Source: Christensenellaceae bacterium (GTDB lineage Bacteria > Bacillota > Clostridia > Christensenellales > CAG-138). Taken from it: DNA of 48,916 nucleotides. Numbering within the stretch: the first letter of the stretch is position 1; each line of letters begins with the position of its first letter. The stretch spans positions 1 through 48,916 of the forward strand of contig JAISKB010000016.1 of the NCBI GenBank assembly GCA_031261085.1, written 5' to 3'. The notes below the pieces were generated by a model. That model saw only the letters and a program-made list of their open reading frames with translations, did no database searches and was not told where the DNA came from. The position numbers and the translations under genes are program-made. This document shows, piece by piece, positions 42,460 through 48,916 of this stretch.

Positions 42460-43185
42460 TCAATCCTCTTTTTTGTCGTGACGCATGTTGAAGATGACCG
42501 TGCCCAGCCCGGCCGCGCTCAAAACCAGAGCGGATATCGCCAAGCTCATCTGCAGCGGCGCGCCGGTTTTGGGCATGTGCACGCTGCCGCTTCCGGTGGT
42601 TATCACCAGCACCTTGGCGGGGCTAGCCTGCGCGGGCATGCTCTGCGCCACTATGGAATACCAGGCAATCACCTGCGCGCCGGCCTTGATGGAGGAAGCC
42701 TTCAACTTGGTGAGGCCCTTTTCGCCCAGCGCCAAAATATCGGCATTGGCAAGGTTGAGTATGAGGTCGCCCGCCTGGTTGGTAAGGCGATTGCCACCAT
42801 CGGCCACGCTGCCCACTGCGAAGGCATTCGCATAATCCTTGCCGTCCTCCAGCGTGACGATCATGGTATACAAGAAGCTTTGCGGGGGCAGGCTGCGGGT
42901 GGCAATCGTGCTGCGCCACGCGGTAAACCTTTGCCCTGCCTTTAGGGATGCGGCGCTGATTACCGAACCATCTTCGGCGGATAGGAACGTGGTATCGGCA
43001 TTGTAATTGAACACCCATGTGCTGCCATCGGCCAGCGTCACTTCGATTTTTTTGTTTTCGGTATCCACCGCGGTAATGGTGCCGGTATCCTGCGAATACT
43101 TATCTTCAGCGGCCAGCGCGTTGGGCGCAAAGGAGGCCAGCAGGGTTATAGCAAGTACGAGCGTAAAAATGCGTTTGAGTTTCAT
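42460..43185 (-). CDS. Secreted surface protein with sortase-like MPKTG signal
   Basis: The 241-residue protein has a Sec signal peptide (cleavage near ALA-AE, residue 26), a beta-rich region beginning GTITAVDTENKKIEVTLADG, and a C-terminal MPKTG followed by a hydrophobic helix and the charged tail MRHDKKED. This is the layout of LPxTG cell-wall anchoring with Met for Leu. No sortase gene is in the window. The function is unknown. Confidence 0.72.
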   Translation of the reverse strand: MKLKRIFTLVLAITLLASFAPNALAAEDKYSQDTGTITAVDTENKKIEVTLADGSTWVFNYNADTTFLSAEDGSVISAASLKAGQRFTAWRSTIATRSLPPQSFLYTMIVTLEDGKDYANAFAVGSVADGGNRLTNQAGDLILNLANADILALGEKGLTKLKASSIKAGAQVIAWYSIVAQSMPAQASPAKVLVITTGSGSVHMPKTGAPLQMSLAISALVLSAAGLGTVIFNMRHDKKED

Positions 43186-43303
43186 GATGTTAAATCTCCT
43201 TTTCTGTGTGCTTTGTTTTTATCTTTCTGTCAATAAGACGCATCACGGCACACAAAGGTTGCAGAAATTGCAAAATATTTTTAAGCCGCATATGTACCTG
43301 CAT

Positions 43304-43333
43304 AAAAAAAGGCCGCGTACGCGGCCTTTTTTT
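43304..43333. terminator. Perfect 30-base palindromic bidirectional terminator
   Basis: Seven A, GGCCGCGT, ACGCGGCC and seven T (43304-43333) form a perfect palindrome. It terminates the AIM24 gene on the minus strand and would block plus-strand readthrough. Confidence 0.9.
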
Positions 43334-43343
43334 ATCGTTGCAA

Positions 43344-44024
43344 TCAGTCTTTGCTGGGGAGGAAGGGCAGTATGCGCTTGGCCAGCTCGGCGGTGGACAT
43401 CGTTTGCAGCCACACCTTGCCCGGGCCGCGCAGCGTGGTGAGGAACAAGCCCTCGCCGCCAAAGAGTATGTTCTTAAAGCCCTTTACCATCTCGGCGGAA
43501 TAATCTACCGTGGCTTCAAACGCGGCCACATTGCCGGTATCCACCTTGAGCACCTGCCCCGGCGCCAGCGTATATTCGCGGATGGCGCCATCCAGCTCGA
43601 GGAAGGCAAGGCCGCTGCCGCTGAAGCGCTGCAGAACGAAGCCCTCGCCGCCAAACAACCCGCTCTTCAGGCCGCGGGTGACCGTTGCGGAGAGCGTGAC
43701 ACCGGGCTGCGCGCAAAGGAACGCGCCCTTTTGCGCGATAATCTCGTTGCTCGGGCTAATTTCAAAGGGCAGTATGTTGCCCGGCATACCCGATGCAAAC
43801 GTGATTTGCGTGCCCTGAGCCTGCGCGGTATAGGTGGCCATAAACAGGCTTTCGCCGCTGAGCATACGGCCCAGCGCCTTGCCCAGCCCGCCCTTCATGT
43901 TGGTATCCATCTGGATGCCTTCGGTCATCCAGGAAAGCCCGCCGGACTGCGTATATACGCTTTCGCCGGCATCCAGCTGCAAGGTTACGGCCGGCATCTG
44001 ATCGCCCCAGATTTCGTATTGCAT
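43344..44024 (-). CDS. AIM24/TIGR00266-family protein
   Basis: The 226-residue all-beta protein of the AIM24 family has repeated glycine-rich strands such as GGLSWMTEGI, LFGGEGFVLQRFSGSG and LFGGEGLFLTTLRGPG that make the double-stranded beta-helix. The family is widespread in bacteria and named from a yeast mitochondrial protein, but its biochemical role is unknown. Monocistronic, with a terminator immediately downstream. Confidence 0.88.
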   Translation of the reverse strand: MQYEIWGDQMPAVTLQLDAGESVYTQSGGLSWMTEGIQMDTNMKGGLGKALGRMLSGESLFMATYTAQAQGTQITFASGMPGNILPFEISPSNEIIAQKGAFLCAQPGVTLSATVTRGLKSGLFGGEGFVLQRFSGSGLAFLELDGAIREYTLAPGQVLKVDTGNVAAFEATVDYSAEMVKGFKNILFGGEGLFLTTLRGPGKVWLQTMSTAELAKRILPFLPSKD

Positions 44025-44233
44025 AGTGCCTCCTTCTTTCGGGCTGCCATTTAGGCGCCGCTTACAAGATTTGGTTTGTATTTAAAGTATATAGTACGTT
44101 TCCATTGTTTTCAATTGTTTTCAATTAAAAATGTGCCAACAAAGCCCAGCCCGGCCTTATGGCATTGCTCCGCACCAACATGGGGGCGGGCGCATACCAT
44201 GAAGCAACATCAATTGGGGAGGTTTTTGCTTAA

Positions 44234-45229
44234 ATGAAAAAAATCACGGTTCTGCTCCTGTGCGGCTTGCTGCTGGTTGCGGCGGCGGCGTGCACGCAAA
44301 AAAGCGACCTTAGGCAGGTGACGCTCAACGAGGTAACGCGCTCGGTATTTTATGCGCCGCTGTATGTGGCGGTCACGAATGGCTACTTTGCCGAGGAGGG
44401 TTTATCCGTGGAAATCGTGACCGGCGGCGGCAGCGACAACAGCATGACGGCGCTGCTCTCCGGCGAAGCGGAGGTGGGCCTGATGGGGCCGGAAACGGGC
44501 GTATATGTTGTAAACCAAGGCAAGCAGGAGCACCCTATGGTCGTGGCGCAGCTGACCAAGCGCGATGGATGCTTTTTGCTGGGGCATGAGGCACGCGCCG
44601 GTTTTGACTGGAACGAGCTGAGAGGTAAATCCATCATTGCCGGGCGGCCGGGCGGCATGCCCTATATGACGCTGCTGTATGTGCTGCGGCAAAAGGGCCT
44701 GGAGCCGAATGTGGATGTGGAGATTATCAGCAACATCCAGTTCAACCTGATGGGCGGCGCGTTCGAGGGCGGCACCGGCGATTATGTAACGCTGTTTGAG
44801 CCTACCGCCAGCCAGTTTGAGCTTGCGGGCAAGGCGTATAAGCTCGCCAATATGGGGCTTTCGAGTGGCGAGGTGCCGTATACCTGCATCCTGATGCGGC
44901 CCGAAACCATCAAGGATGACCCCGCGTTTGTGACCGCGTTTGTGCGCGCGCTATACAAGGCGCAAAAATGGGTGCAAACGGCTTCGGATGAGGCGGTGGC
45001 CGCGGCGATGCAGCCCTTCTTCCCGGATACCGACATCGCCACGCTGGCCGCCGTGGCGCAGAGCTACCGCGCGACCGATAGCTGGGCGCAGCAGCCCACC
45101 ATGACGGCGGAGAGCTTCACCCGCCTGCAGGATATTATGGAGGGCGCCGGCGAGCTGGCCGCGCGCGTGGAGCTGGATACATTGGTGGATAACAGCTTTG
45201 GCGAAGCCGTTATGGCGGAGCTGGGGTAG
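44234..45229 (+). CDS. Orphan NMT1/SsuA-like solute-binding lipoprotein
   Basis: The 331-residue lipoprotein has lipobox AAAC (Cys20) and the family motif YAPLYVAVTNGYFAEEGLSVEI, then SGEAEVGLMGPE. It is in the same broad family as the island's SBP at 21899-22951. No permease or ATPase accompanies it, so it may deliver ligand to a transporter elsewhere, possibly the SsuBC pair in the island. GGGGAGG lies upstream of the ATG. Thiamine-precursor, sulfonate and other ligands are possible. Confidence 0.83.
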   Translation: MKKITVLLLCGLLLVAAAACTQKSDLRQVTLNEVTRSVFYAPLYVAVTNGYFAEEGLSVEIVTGGGSDNSMTALLSGEAEVGLMGPETGVYVVNQGKQEHPMVVAQLTKRDGCFLLGHEARAGFDWNELRGKSIIAGRPGGMPYMTLLYVLRQKGLEPNVDVEIISNIQFNLMGGAFEGGTGDYVTLFEPTASQFELAGKAYKLANMGLSSGEVPYTCILMRPETIKDDPAFVTAFVRALYKAQKWVQTASDEAVAAAMQPFFPDTDIATLAAVAQSYRATDSWAQQPTMTAESFTRLQDIMEGAGELAARVELDTLVDNSFGEAVMAELG

Positions 45230-45237
45230 AGATTTAT

Positions 45238-45330
45238 ATCCGTCCCCATCCCCTAACCCCCCTCCCCCGGGAGGGGGCGCTTTTGTTGCGGCTTTGCAGC
45301 GGCTGGGGGCAACGCCCCCAGCCCCCCTTT
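45238..45330. repeat. Composite GC-rich hairpin repeat
   Basis: CCCCTAACCCCCCTCCCCCGG with GGAGGGGG, followed by GGCTGGGGGCAACGCCCCCAGCC, copies the two-hairpin pattern at 10684-10752. It may also terminate the upstream SBP transcript. The rest of the gap up to the metNIQ promoter holds no gene. Confidence 0.65.
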
Positions 45331-45491
45331 ATCCCGCAATGCTTCAAAAAGGGCAGGCCAAACGAAGTACGGGGCGCAACCCAAAAAACAAAGCCGTCCA
45401 ATGCTTTCCCTTCCGCAAGAGATAGAATGCTATAACGACATCTAAAAGCATACCATACAACTATATTTTATATTTATTTGTGGTTTTGTGG

Positions 45492-45520
45492 TTGACAACG
45501 CGAAGAAGGGATGGTATTAT
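45492..45520 (+). promoter_or_regulatory. Promoter of metNIQ
   Basis: Consensus TTGACA (45492-45497), a 17-bp spacer and TATTAT (45515-45520). The mRNA would begin near 45527. Confidence 0.88.
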
Positions 45521-45592
45521 ACATGCCATAAGAGAATTGGGCGCGCCCTTGGGGGCACAATCCCATGTTGGAGGAAAGGAGTTTTCGTTATT

Positions 45593-45679
45593 ATGAACGT
45601 ACGCGCTATGATGTGCAGCATGATGATGTGCCGCTCCATGTCCTTACATGGAGAGTGTATGCGTCCGGCCTGTGCATAA
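45593..45679 (+). CDS. Met/Cys-rich leader peptide of metNIQ
   Basis: A 28-codon ORF in which 12 residues are Met or Cys (Met 1, 6, 7, 10, 11, 12, 16, 23; Cys 8, 13, 22, 27), including the runs MMCSMMMC. It follows a consensus promoter and an AAGGAG site (11-base spacing) and stops 19 bases before a terminator stem. This is the textbook geometry of ribosome-mediated attenuation, sensing methionine and possibly cysteine, for a methionine transporter. The hairpin CATAAC/GTTATG (45675-45695) overlaps its stop and may be the pause or alternative structure. Confidence 0.8.
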   Translation: MNVRAMMCSMMMCRSMSLHGECMRPACA

Positions 45680-45698
45680 CCCGCATTGTGTTATGGAG

Positions 45699-45725
45699 CC
45701 GCGAGCATACGCCCGCGGTTTTTTT
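45699..45725 (+). terminator. Leader terminator (attenuator) before metN
   Basis: CCGCG (45699-45703), a 10-base loop and CGCGG (45714-45718), followed by seven T residues (45719-45725). It lies between the leader ORF and metN. I could not define the antiterminator by eye. Confidence 0.8.
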
Positions 45726-45766
45726 ATGCGGTAAGGGGCATGGAGCAAAACAAAAAGGAGCGGAAT

Positions 45767-46792
45767 ATGGAGCCTGCATGCAGCGGCACCCCCATCATTA
45801 CCATTCGTGGGTTAAACAAAACCTTTGGCGCAGGGGATACGGCGGTAACGGCCCTGCAGGGCATTGACCTTACTATTTTTGAAGGCGAAGTATTCGGCAT
45901 AATCGGCCTGAGCGGCGCGGGCAAAAGCACGCTGGTGCGCTGCATGAACCACTTGGAAAAGCCTACGGAGGGCAGCGTTACCATTGCGGGAAAGGCGCTC
46001 GAAGCCCTGCCGGGCAAAGAATTGCTTTTGGCGCGGCGAGGCATGGGTATGATATTCCAGCAGTTCAACCTGCTGATGCAGCGCACGGCGCTGCAGAACA
46101 TCTGCTTCCCGCTCGAAATTTCCGGCGTATCGCGGGCCGAGGCCAAAAAGCGCGCGCGGGAGCTGCTGCAAATCGTGGACCTTGCCGATAAAGAAAAGGC
46201 CTACCCCGCACAGCTCAGCGGCGGGCAAAAACAGCGCGTGGCCATAGCGCGGGCGCTGGCGGCCAACCCCAAGGTGCTGCTGTGCGATGAGGCGACCAGC
46301 GCGCTGGATCCTACCACCACCCGCGCCATACTCGATTTGCTGCGGGAAATCAACCAGCGGTTGGGCATCACCATCGTGGTGATCACCCATGAGATGAGCG
46401 TGATCGAGGAGATATGCTCCCGCGTGGCCATCATCGATAACAGCCGCATTGCCGAAATCGGCAGCGTGCGGGATATATTCTTAAAGCCCCGCACCGATAT
46501 AGCCAAAAAGCTACTGTATGCCAGCGGCAGGCTGGGCGAAAGCCTGATGGGGCAGCGGTGCCTGCGCATCGTATTCGACGGCACCAAAACCACCAGCCCG
46601 GTCATCAGCAACATGGTGCTCGAGTGCGGCGCGCCGGTGAACATATTGTTTGCCGATACCAAGACCATAGACGGCAAAATGGTGGGGTATACTCTGGTGC
46701 AGCTGCCGGACAGCGACCAGATTATAGAAAAGATGAAGAAATACCTCACCCTGCACGAAATCACCTATCAGGAGGAAGCATACCATGTTTAA
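45767..46792 (+). CDS. metN: Methionine ABC transporter, ATP-binding protein
   Basis: The 341-residue ATPase has Walker A GLSGAGKST, signature LSGGQKQR and Walker B LLCDEATSALD, and the C-terminal NIL regulatory domain (about 265-341) that in the family senses intracellular methionine. The ATG at 45767 is chosen because AAGGAG is 6 bases upstream. Longer frames run back into the leader terminator. It overlaps metI by eight bases. Confidence 0.94.
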   Translation: MEPACSGTPIITIRGLNKTFGAGDTAVTALQGIDLTIFEGEVFGIIGLSGAGKSTLVRCMNHLEKPTEGSVTIAGKALEALPGKELLLARRGMGMIFQQFNLLMQRTALQNICFPLEISGVSRAEAKKRARELLQIVDLADKEKAYPAQLSGGQKQRVAIARALAANPKVLLCDEATSALDPTTTRAILDLLREINQRLGITIVVITHEMSVIEEICSRVAIIDNSRIAEIGSVRDIFLKPRTDIAKKLLYASGRLGESLMGQRCLRIVFDGTKTTSPVISNMVLECGAPVNILFADTKTIDGKMVGYTLVQLPDSDQIIEKMKKYLTLHEITYQEEAYHV

Positions 46793-47444
46793 CCCGCAAA
46801 TGCTTCAGCTGCTGTTAAAAGGCGTTTGGGAGACCCTGTATATGACGCTGATCTCCACCGTGCTGGCCTACGCGCTGGGCCTGCCCATCGGCGTGCTGCT
46901 GGTAGTCACCGCCGAGGACGGCATAAAGCCGCTGGCCCCCCTCAACCGCGTGCTGGGCGTGGTGGTAAACGTGTTCCGCTCGGTACCCTTCCTTATTTTG
47001 ATGGTATGCGTGCTGGGCGTCACCCGCTTTATCGTGGGCACCACCATAGGCTCCACCGCCACCATCGTGCCGCTGGTCATCGCGGCGGCGCCCTTCATTG
47101 GCCGCATGATCGAAAGCTCCCTGCGGGAGGTAGACCATGGCGTTATAGAGGCGGCGCAGAGCATGGGCGCTTCCAACTGGCAGCTCATCACCCGCGTACT
47201 GCTGCCCGAAAGCCTGCCCTCCCTCATCACCGGCGCGGCCATCGCCACCACTACGGTGCTCAGCTATTCCGCCCTGGCGGGCGCGCTGGGCGGCGGCGGG
47301 CTGGGGGCCATCGCCATCAATTATGGCTACTACCGCTATCAGCCCGATGTGATGTGGGTGGCCGTTGTGCTGCTGGTGCTCATCGTGCAAATATTCCAGG
47401 AGGGCGGCGACAGGCTTACCGCCGCGTGCGATAAGCGCAGTTAA
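46785..47444 (+). CDS. metI: Methionine ABC transporter, permease
   Basis: The 219-residue membrane protein has about five helices and the coupling segment EAAQSMGASNWQLITRVLLPE. This is the MetI-type permease of the D-/L-methionine importer. It is followed by an 83-base gap with a hairpin and then metQ. Confidence 0.94.
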   Translation: MFNPQMLQLLLKGVWETLYMTLISTVLAYALGLPIGVLLVVTAEDGIKPLAPLNRVLGVVVNVFRSVPFLILMVCVLGVTRFIVGTTIGSTATIVPLVIAAAPFIGRMIESSLREVDHGVIEAAQSMGASNWQLITRVLLPESLPSLITGAAIATTTVLSYSALAGALGGGGLGAIAINYGYYRYQPDVMWVAVVLLVLIVQIFQEGGDRLTAACDKRS

Positions 47445-47453
47445 AAAGAAAAA

Positions 47454-47481
47454 CGCTGGGGTATGTGCACTTTCCCCAGCG
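47454..47481 (+). repeat. Hairpin between metI and metQ
   Basis: CGCTGGGG (47454-47461) and CCCCAGCG (47474-47481) around a 12-base loop, with no T-run. It likely stabilises the metQ message or partly terminates, raising the binding-protein ratio. Confidence 0.65.
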
Positions 47482-47527
47482 ATAGATATAAATTTAATTT
47501 GAATCAATAAAAAGGAGACATACTAAA

Positions 47528-48415
47528 ATGAAGAAACTGTTCGTATTTGCCCTTGCCCTGTTGCTGGTTTTCGCAGCCGTTGCCTGCTCGGCGCCCGCCG
47601 CCGCGCCCGCTGCCCCCGAAGCTCCTGCCGCACCCGCGGAACCCGCCGCTCCGGCCGAGCCTGCCGCCCCCGAAGCCCCCGCTGCGCTTGTTAAGGTGAA
47701 GGTTGGCGCTTCCATCACGCCGCACGCCGAAATACTCGCCGCCATCAAGGATGACTTGGCCGCCGCCGGATATGAGCTGGAAGTCGTGGAGTTCACCGAT
47801 TATGTGCTGCCCAACACCGCGCTGGAAAGCGGCGACCTGGATGCCAACTACTTCCAGCACCAGCCTTACCTCGATGATTTCAATGCGGAAAACGGCACGC
47901 ATCTGGTTTCGGTTGCCGCCGTCCACTATGAGCCCTTTGGCATCTATGCCGGCAAAACCACCTCTCTCGATGCGCTGGCCGACGGCGCCACGGTAGCTAT
48001 CCCCAACGATGGCACCAATGAAGCCCGCGCGCTGCTGCTGCTGGAGGCGCAAGGCCTCATCAAGCTTAAAGAGGGCACCGGCCTTACCGCCACCGTGCTG
48101 GATATAGCCGAAAACCCCAAGAAGCTCGACATCAAAGAGGTTGAAGCCGCGCAGCTGCCCCGCTCGCTGCAGGATGTGGATATTTCCATCATCAACGGCA
48201 ACTACGCCATACAGGCCGGCCTCAAGGTGAAGGACGCGCTCGCCGTGGAGGATAAAACCTCCGTCGCCGCCGAAACCTACGCCAACATACTGGTTGTGAA
48301 GGAAGGCAACGAAGCCACCGATGCGACCAAGGCGCTGATTGCCGCGCTGCAGAGCGATGCCGTGCGCAGCTACATCGAAGCTACCTATGACGGCGCTGTA
48401 ATTCCCAAGTTCTAA
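47528..48415 (+). CDS. metQ: Methionine-binding lipoprotein (NlpA family)
   Basis: The 295-residue lipoprotein has lipobox AVAC (Cys20) and a Pro/Ala-rich linker (about 21-52). Then comes the NlpA/MetQ fold with VGASITPHAEILAAIKDDL, FTDYVLPNTALESGDLDANYFQH and VAIPNDGTNEARALLLLEAQ. It captures methionine outside the membrane for MetNI. An AAAGGAG site lies upstream. Confidence 0.95.
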   Translation: MKKLFVFALALLLVFAAVACSAPAAAPAAPEAPAAPAEPAAPAEPAAPEAPAALVKVKVGASITPHAEILAAIKDDLAAAGYELEVVEFTDYVLPNTALESGDLDANYFQHQPYLDDFNAENGTHLVSVAAVHYEPFGIYAGKTTSLDALADGATVAIPNDGTNEARALLLLEAQGLIKLKEGTGLTATVLDIAENPKKLDIKEVEAAQLPRSLQDVDISIINGNYAIQAGLKVKDALAVEDKTSVAAETYANILVVKEGNEATDATKALIAALQSDAVRSYIEATYDGAVIPKF

Positions 48416-48435
48416 CATAAAGGATTGTACCTTTT

Positions 48436-48476
48436 GCCCAAGTGGAGCTGCATTACCACTTGGGCATTTTCTTTTT
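48436..48476 (+). terminator. Terminator of metNIQ
   Basis: GCCCAAGTGG (48436-48445) and CCACTTGGGC (48456-48465) form a 10-bp stem, then ATTTTCTTTTTTT. Confidence 0.9.
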
Positions 48477-48480
48477 TTGT

Positions 48481-48516
48481 TCCCCACCCCCTAACCCCCT
48501 CCCAGCGGGAGGGGGA
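48481..48516. repeat. GC-rich CCCCTAACCCC repeat copy
   Basis: CCACCCCCTAACCCCCTCCC followed by AGCGGGAGGGGG forms a hairpin and matches the cores at 10684 and 45248. Confidence 0.6.
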
Positions 48517-48602
48517 AGAAGAAGCGGAACCGATACGGACAAGCACGAAGAAGTTACGCCACGACATGACGGAAGAAGAACTCAAACGGGCGCGGGAAAC
48601 CG

Positions 48603-48911
48603 ACCACAGACGCTAACGCCGCCAACGAATACCGCGAAACATACCATTCTGAAATCGCCATGTACGACAACGCCGAGAAGTATTTGAAAGATGTTTTGCA
48701 GGGGCGTTTTGACCCGAAAAAGCTACCGCCTGTTTCCAAGTAGAAAGAGGAACGCGCCGCCAAGATTGCCGAAAGGCAAACGCTGAACGGCGAATATCAC
48801 GCGCTGAAAGATGAAATCCGCGAGGTTGGAACTATCCGCAAATACGCCGAGCAGATACAGCGCACGATTGAGCCGAAGCAGAGGACGAGGGAGCGGGAGT
48901 TGGAGATTTAG
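48603..48911 (+). pseudogene. Decayed gene fragment, possibly relaxase C-terminus
   Basis: One frame encodes a charged helical stretch (for example YHSEIAMYDNAEKYLKD and RKYAEQIQRTIEPKQRTRER), interrupted by TAG at 48741-48743 and ending with TAG at 48909. There is no ribosome site or start. The composition resembles coiled-coil tails of mobilisation relaxases of Firmicute mobile elements, a judgement by eye. A separate frame just before it (TEEELKRARETDHRR) may be another decayed piece. The codon use is more AT-rich than that of the neighbours. Confidence 0.45.
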
Positions 48912-48916
48912 CGAGA

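Noticed and set aside
44159..44233. Short ORF directly upstream of the orphan binding protein as a leader peptide
   Set aside because: It lacks Met/Cys or other single-residue enrichment, covers the ribosome site of the next gene, and no terminator follows.

Overview
The window reads as a chromosomal segment of an anaerobic, GC-rich Firmicute, probably a Clostridia-class organism. The evidence is the pnp-ylxY-ymxG gene order, a yggS-sepF-divIVA-like division block, the electron-bifurcating NfnAB pair, a GGGtGRT/IscU-like pair, many lipoprotein ABC transporters, strong AAGGAGG-type ribosome sites and canonical TTGACA-17-TATAAT promoters. Coding DNA is GC-rich and intergenic DNA AT-rich. No rRNA, tRNA or CRISPR array was seen. 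The genus cannot be named from the sequence.

Layout. 0.3-7.7 kb (+): pnp, a degenerate NodB-like ylxY, M16 peptidase, dimeric dUTPase, HlyD-like protein, yggS, sepF and a short DivIVA protein. 7.7-13.4 kb (-): TetR regulator, rsmF, FAH-family hydrolase and a polar amino-acid ABC transporter. 13.8-19 kb (+): nfnAB, a zinc-ribbon protein, serC and serA. 19-32.5 kb (-): the centrepiece, a nitrogenase-like and sulfur-metabolism island. 32.7-39.2 kb (-): a BMP-type (nucleoside-like) ABC transporter and threonine synthase. 39.5-44 kb: an acyltransferase-fold protein lacking its catalytic His, the GGGtGRT pair, a sortase-signal surface protein and an AIM24 protein. 44.2-48.4 kb (+): an orphan NMT1/SsuA-like lipoprotein and the methionine transporter metNIQ. 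The window ends in a decayed fragment that resembles mobile-element DNA.

The island runs, in transcription order, mccB-mccA, then metY2-nifD-like-nifK-like-nifX-like-nifB-like, then metY1, an SsuABC-type transporter and a nifH-like gene. There is no nifE or nifN. The D subunit keeps the P-cluster cysteines and a candidate cofactor cysteine, but the positions of the nitrogenase catalytic Gln191 and His195 are Trp and Phe. The best reading is a methylthio-alkane reductase (Mar) system. Such an enzyme would release methanethiol from methylthio-alkanes, MetY would join it to O-acetylhomoserine to give methionine, and MccAB would convert homocysteine to cysteine. Substrate identity is inference.

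The least expected signal is regulatory. Three sulfur operons each have a strong promoter, a short upstream ORF packed with Cys and/or Met codons, and then a terminator-like hairpin with a U-run: mccBA (Cys-rich with a Cys-Cys-Cys run), metY2-marDK (Met/Cys-rich) and metNIQ (Met/Cys-rich). A fourth, an overlapping Met/Cys-rich ORF, precedes metY1. This looks like a leader-peptide attenuation regulon tuned to cysteine and methionine. I found no SAM riboswitch or T-box core by eye in these leaders. A 59-bp tandem repeat with a compensatory base-pair change at the 3' end of the nifB-like gene, and a family of GC-rich hairpin repeats, are further unusual structures.
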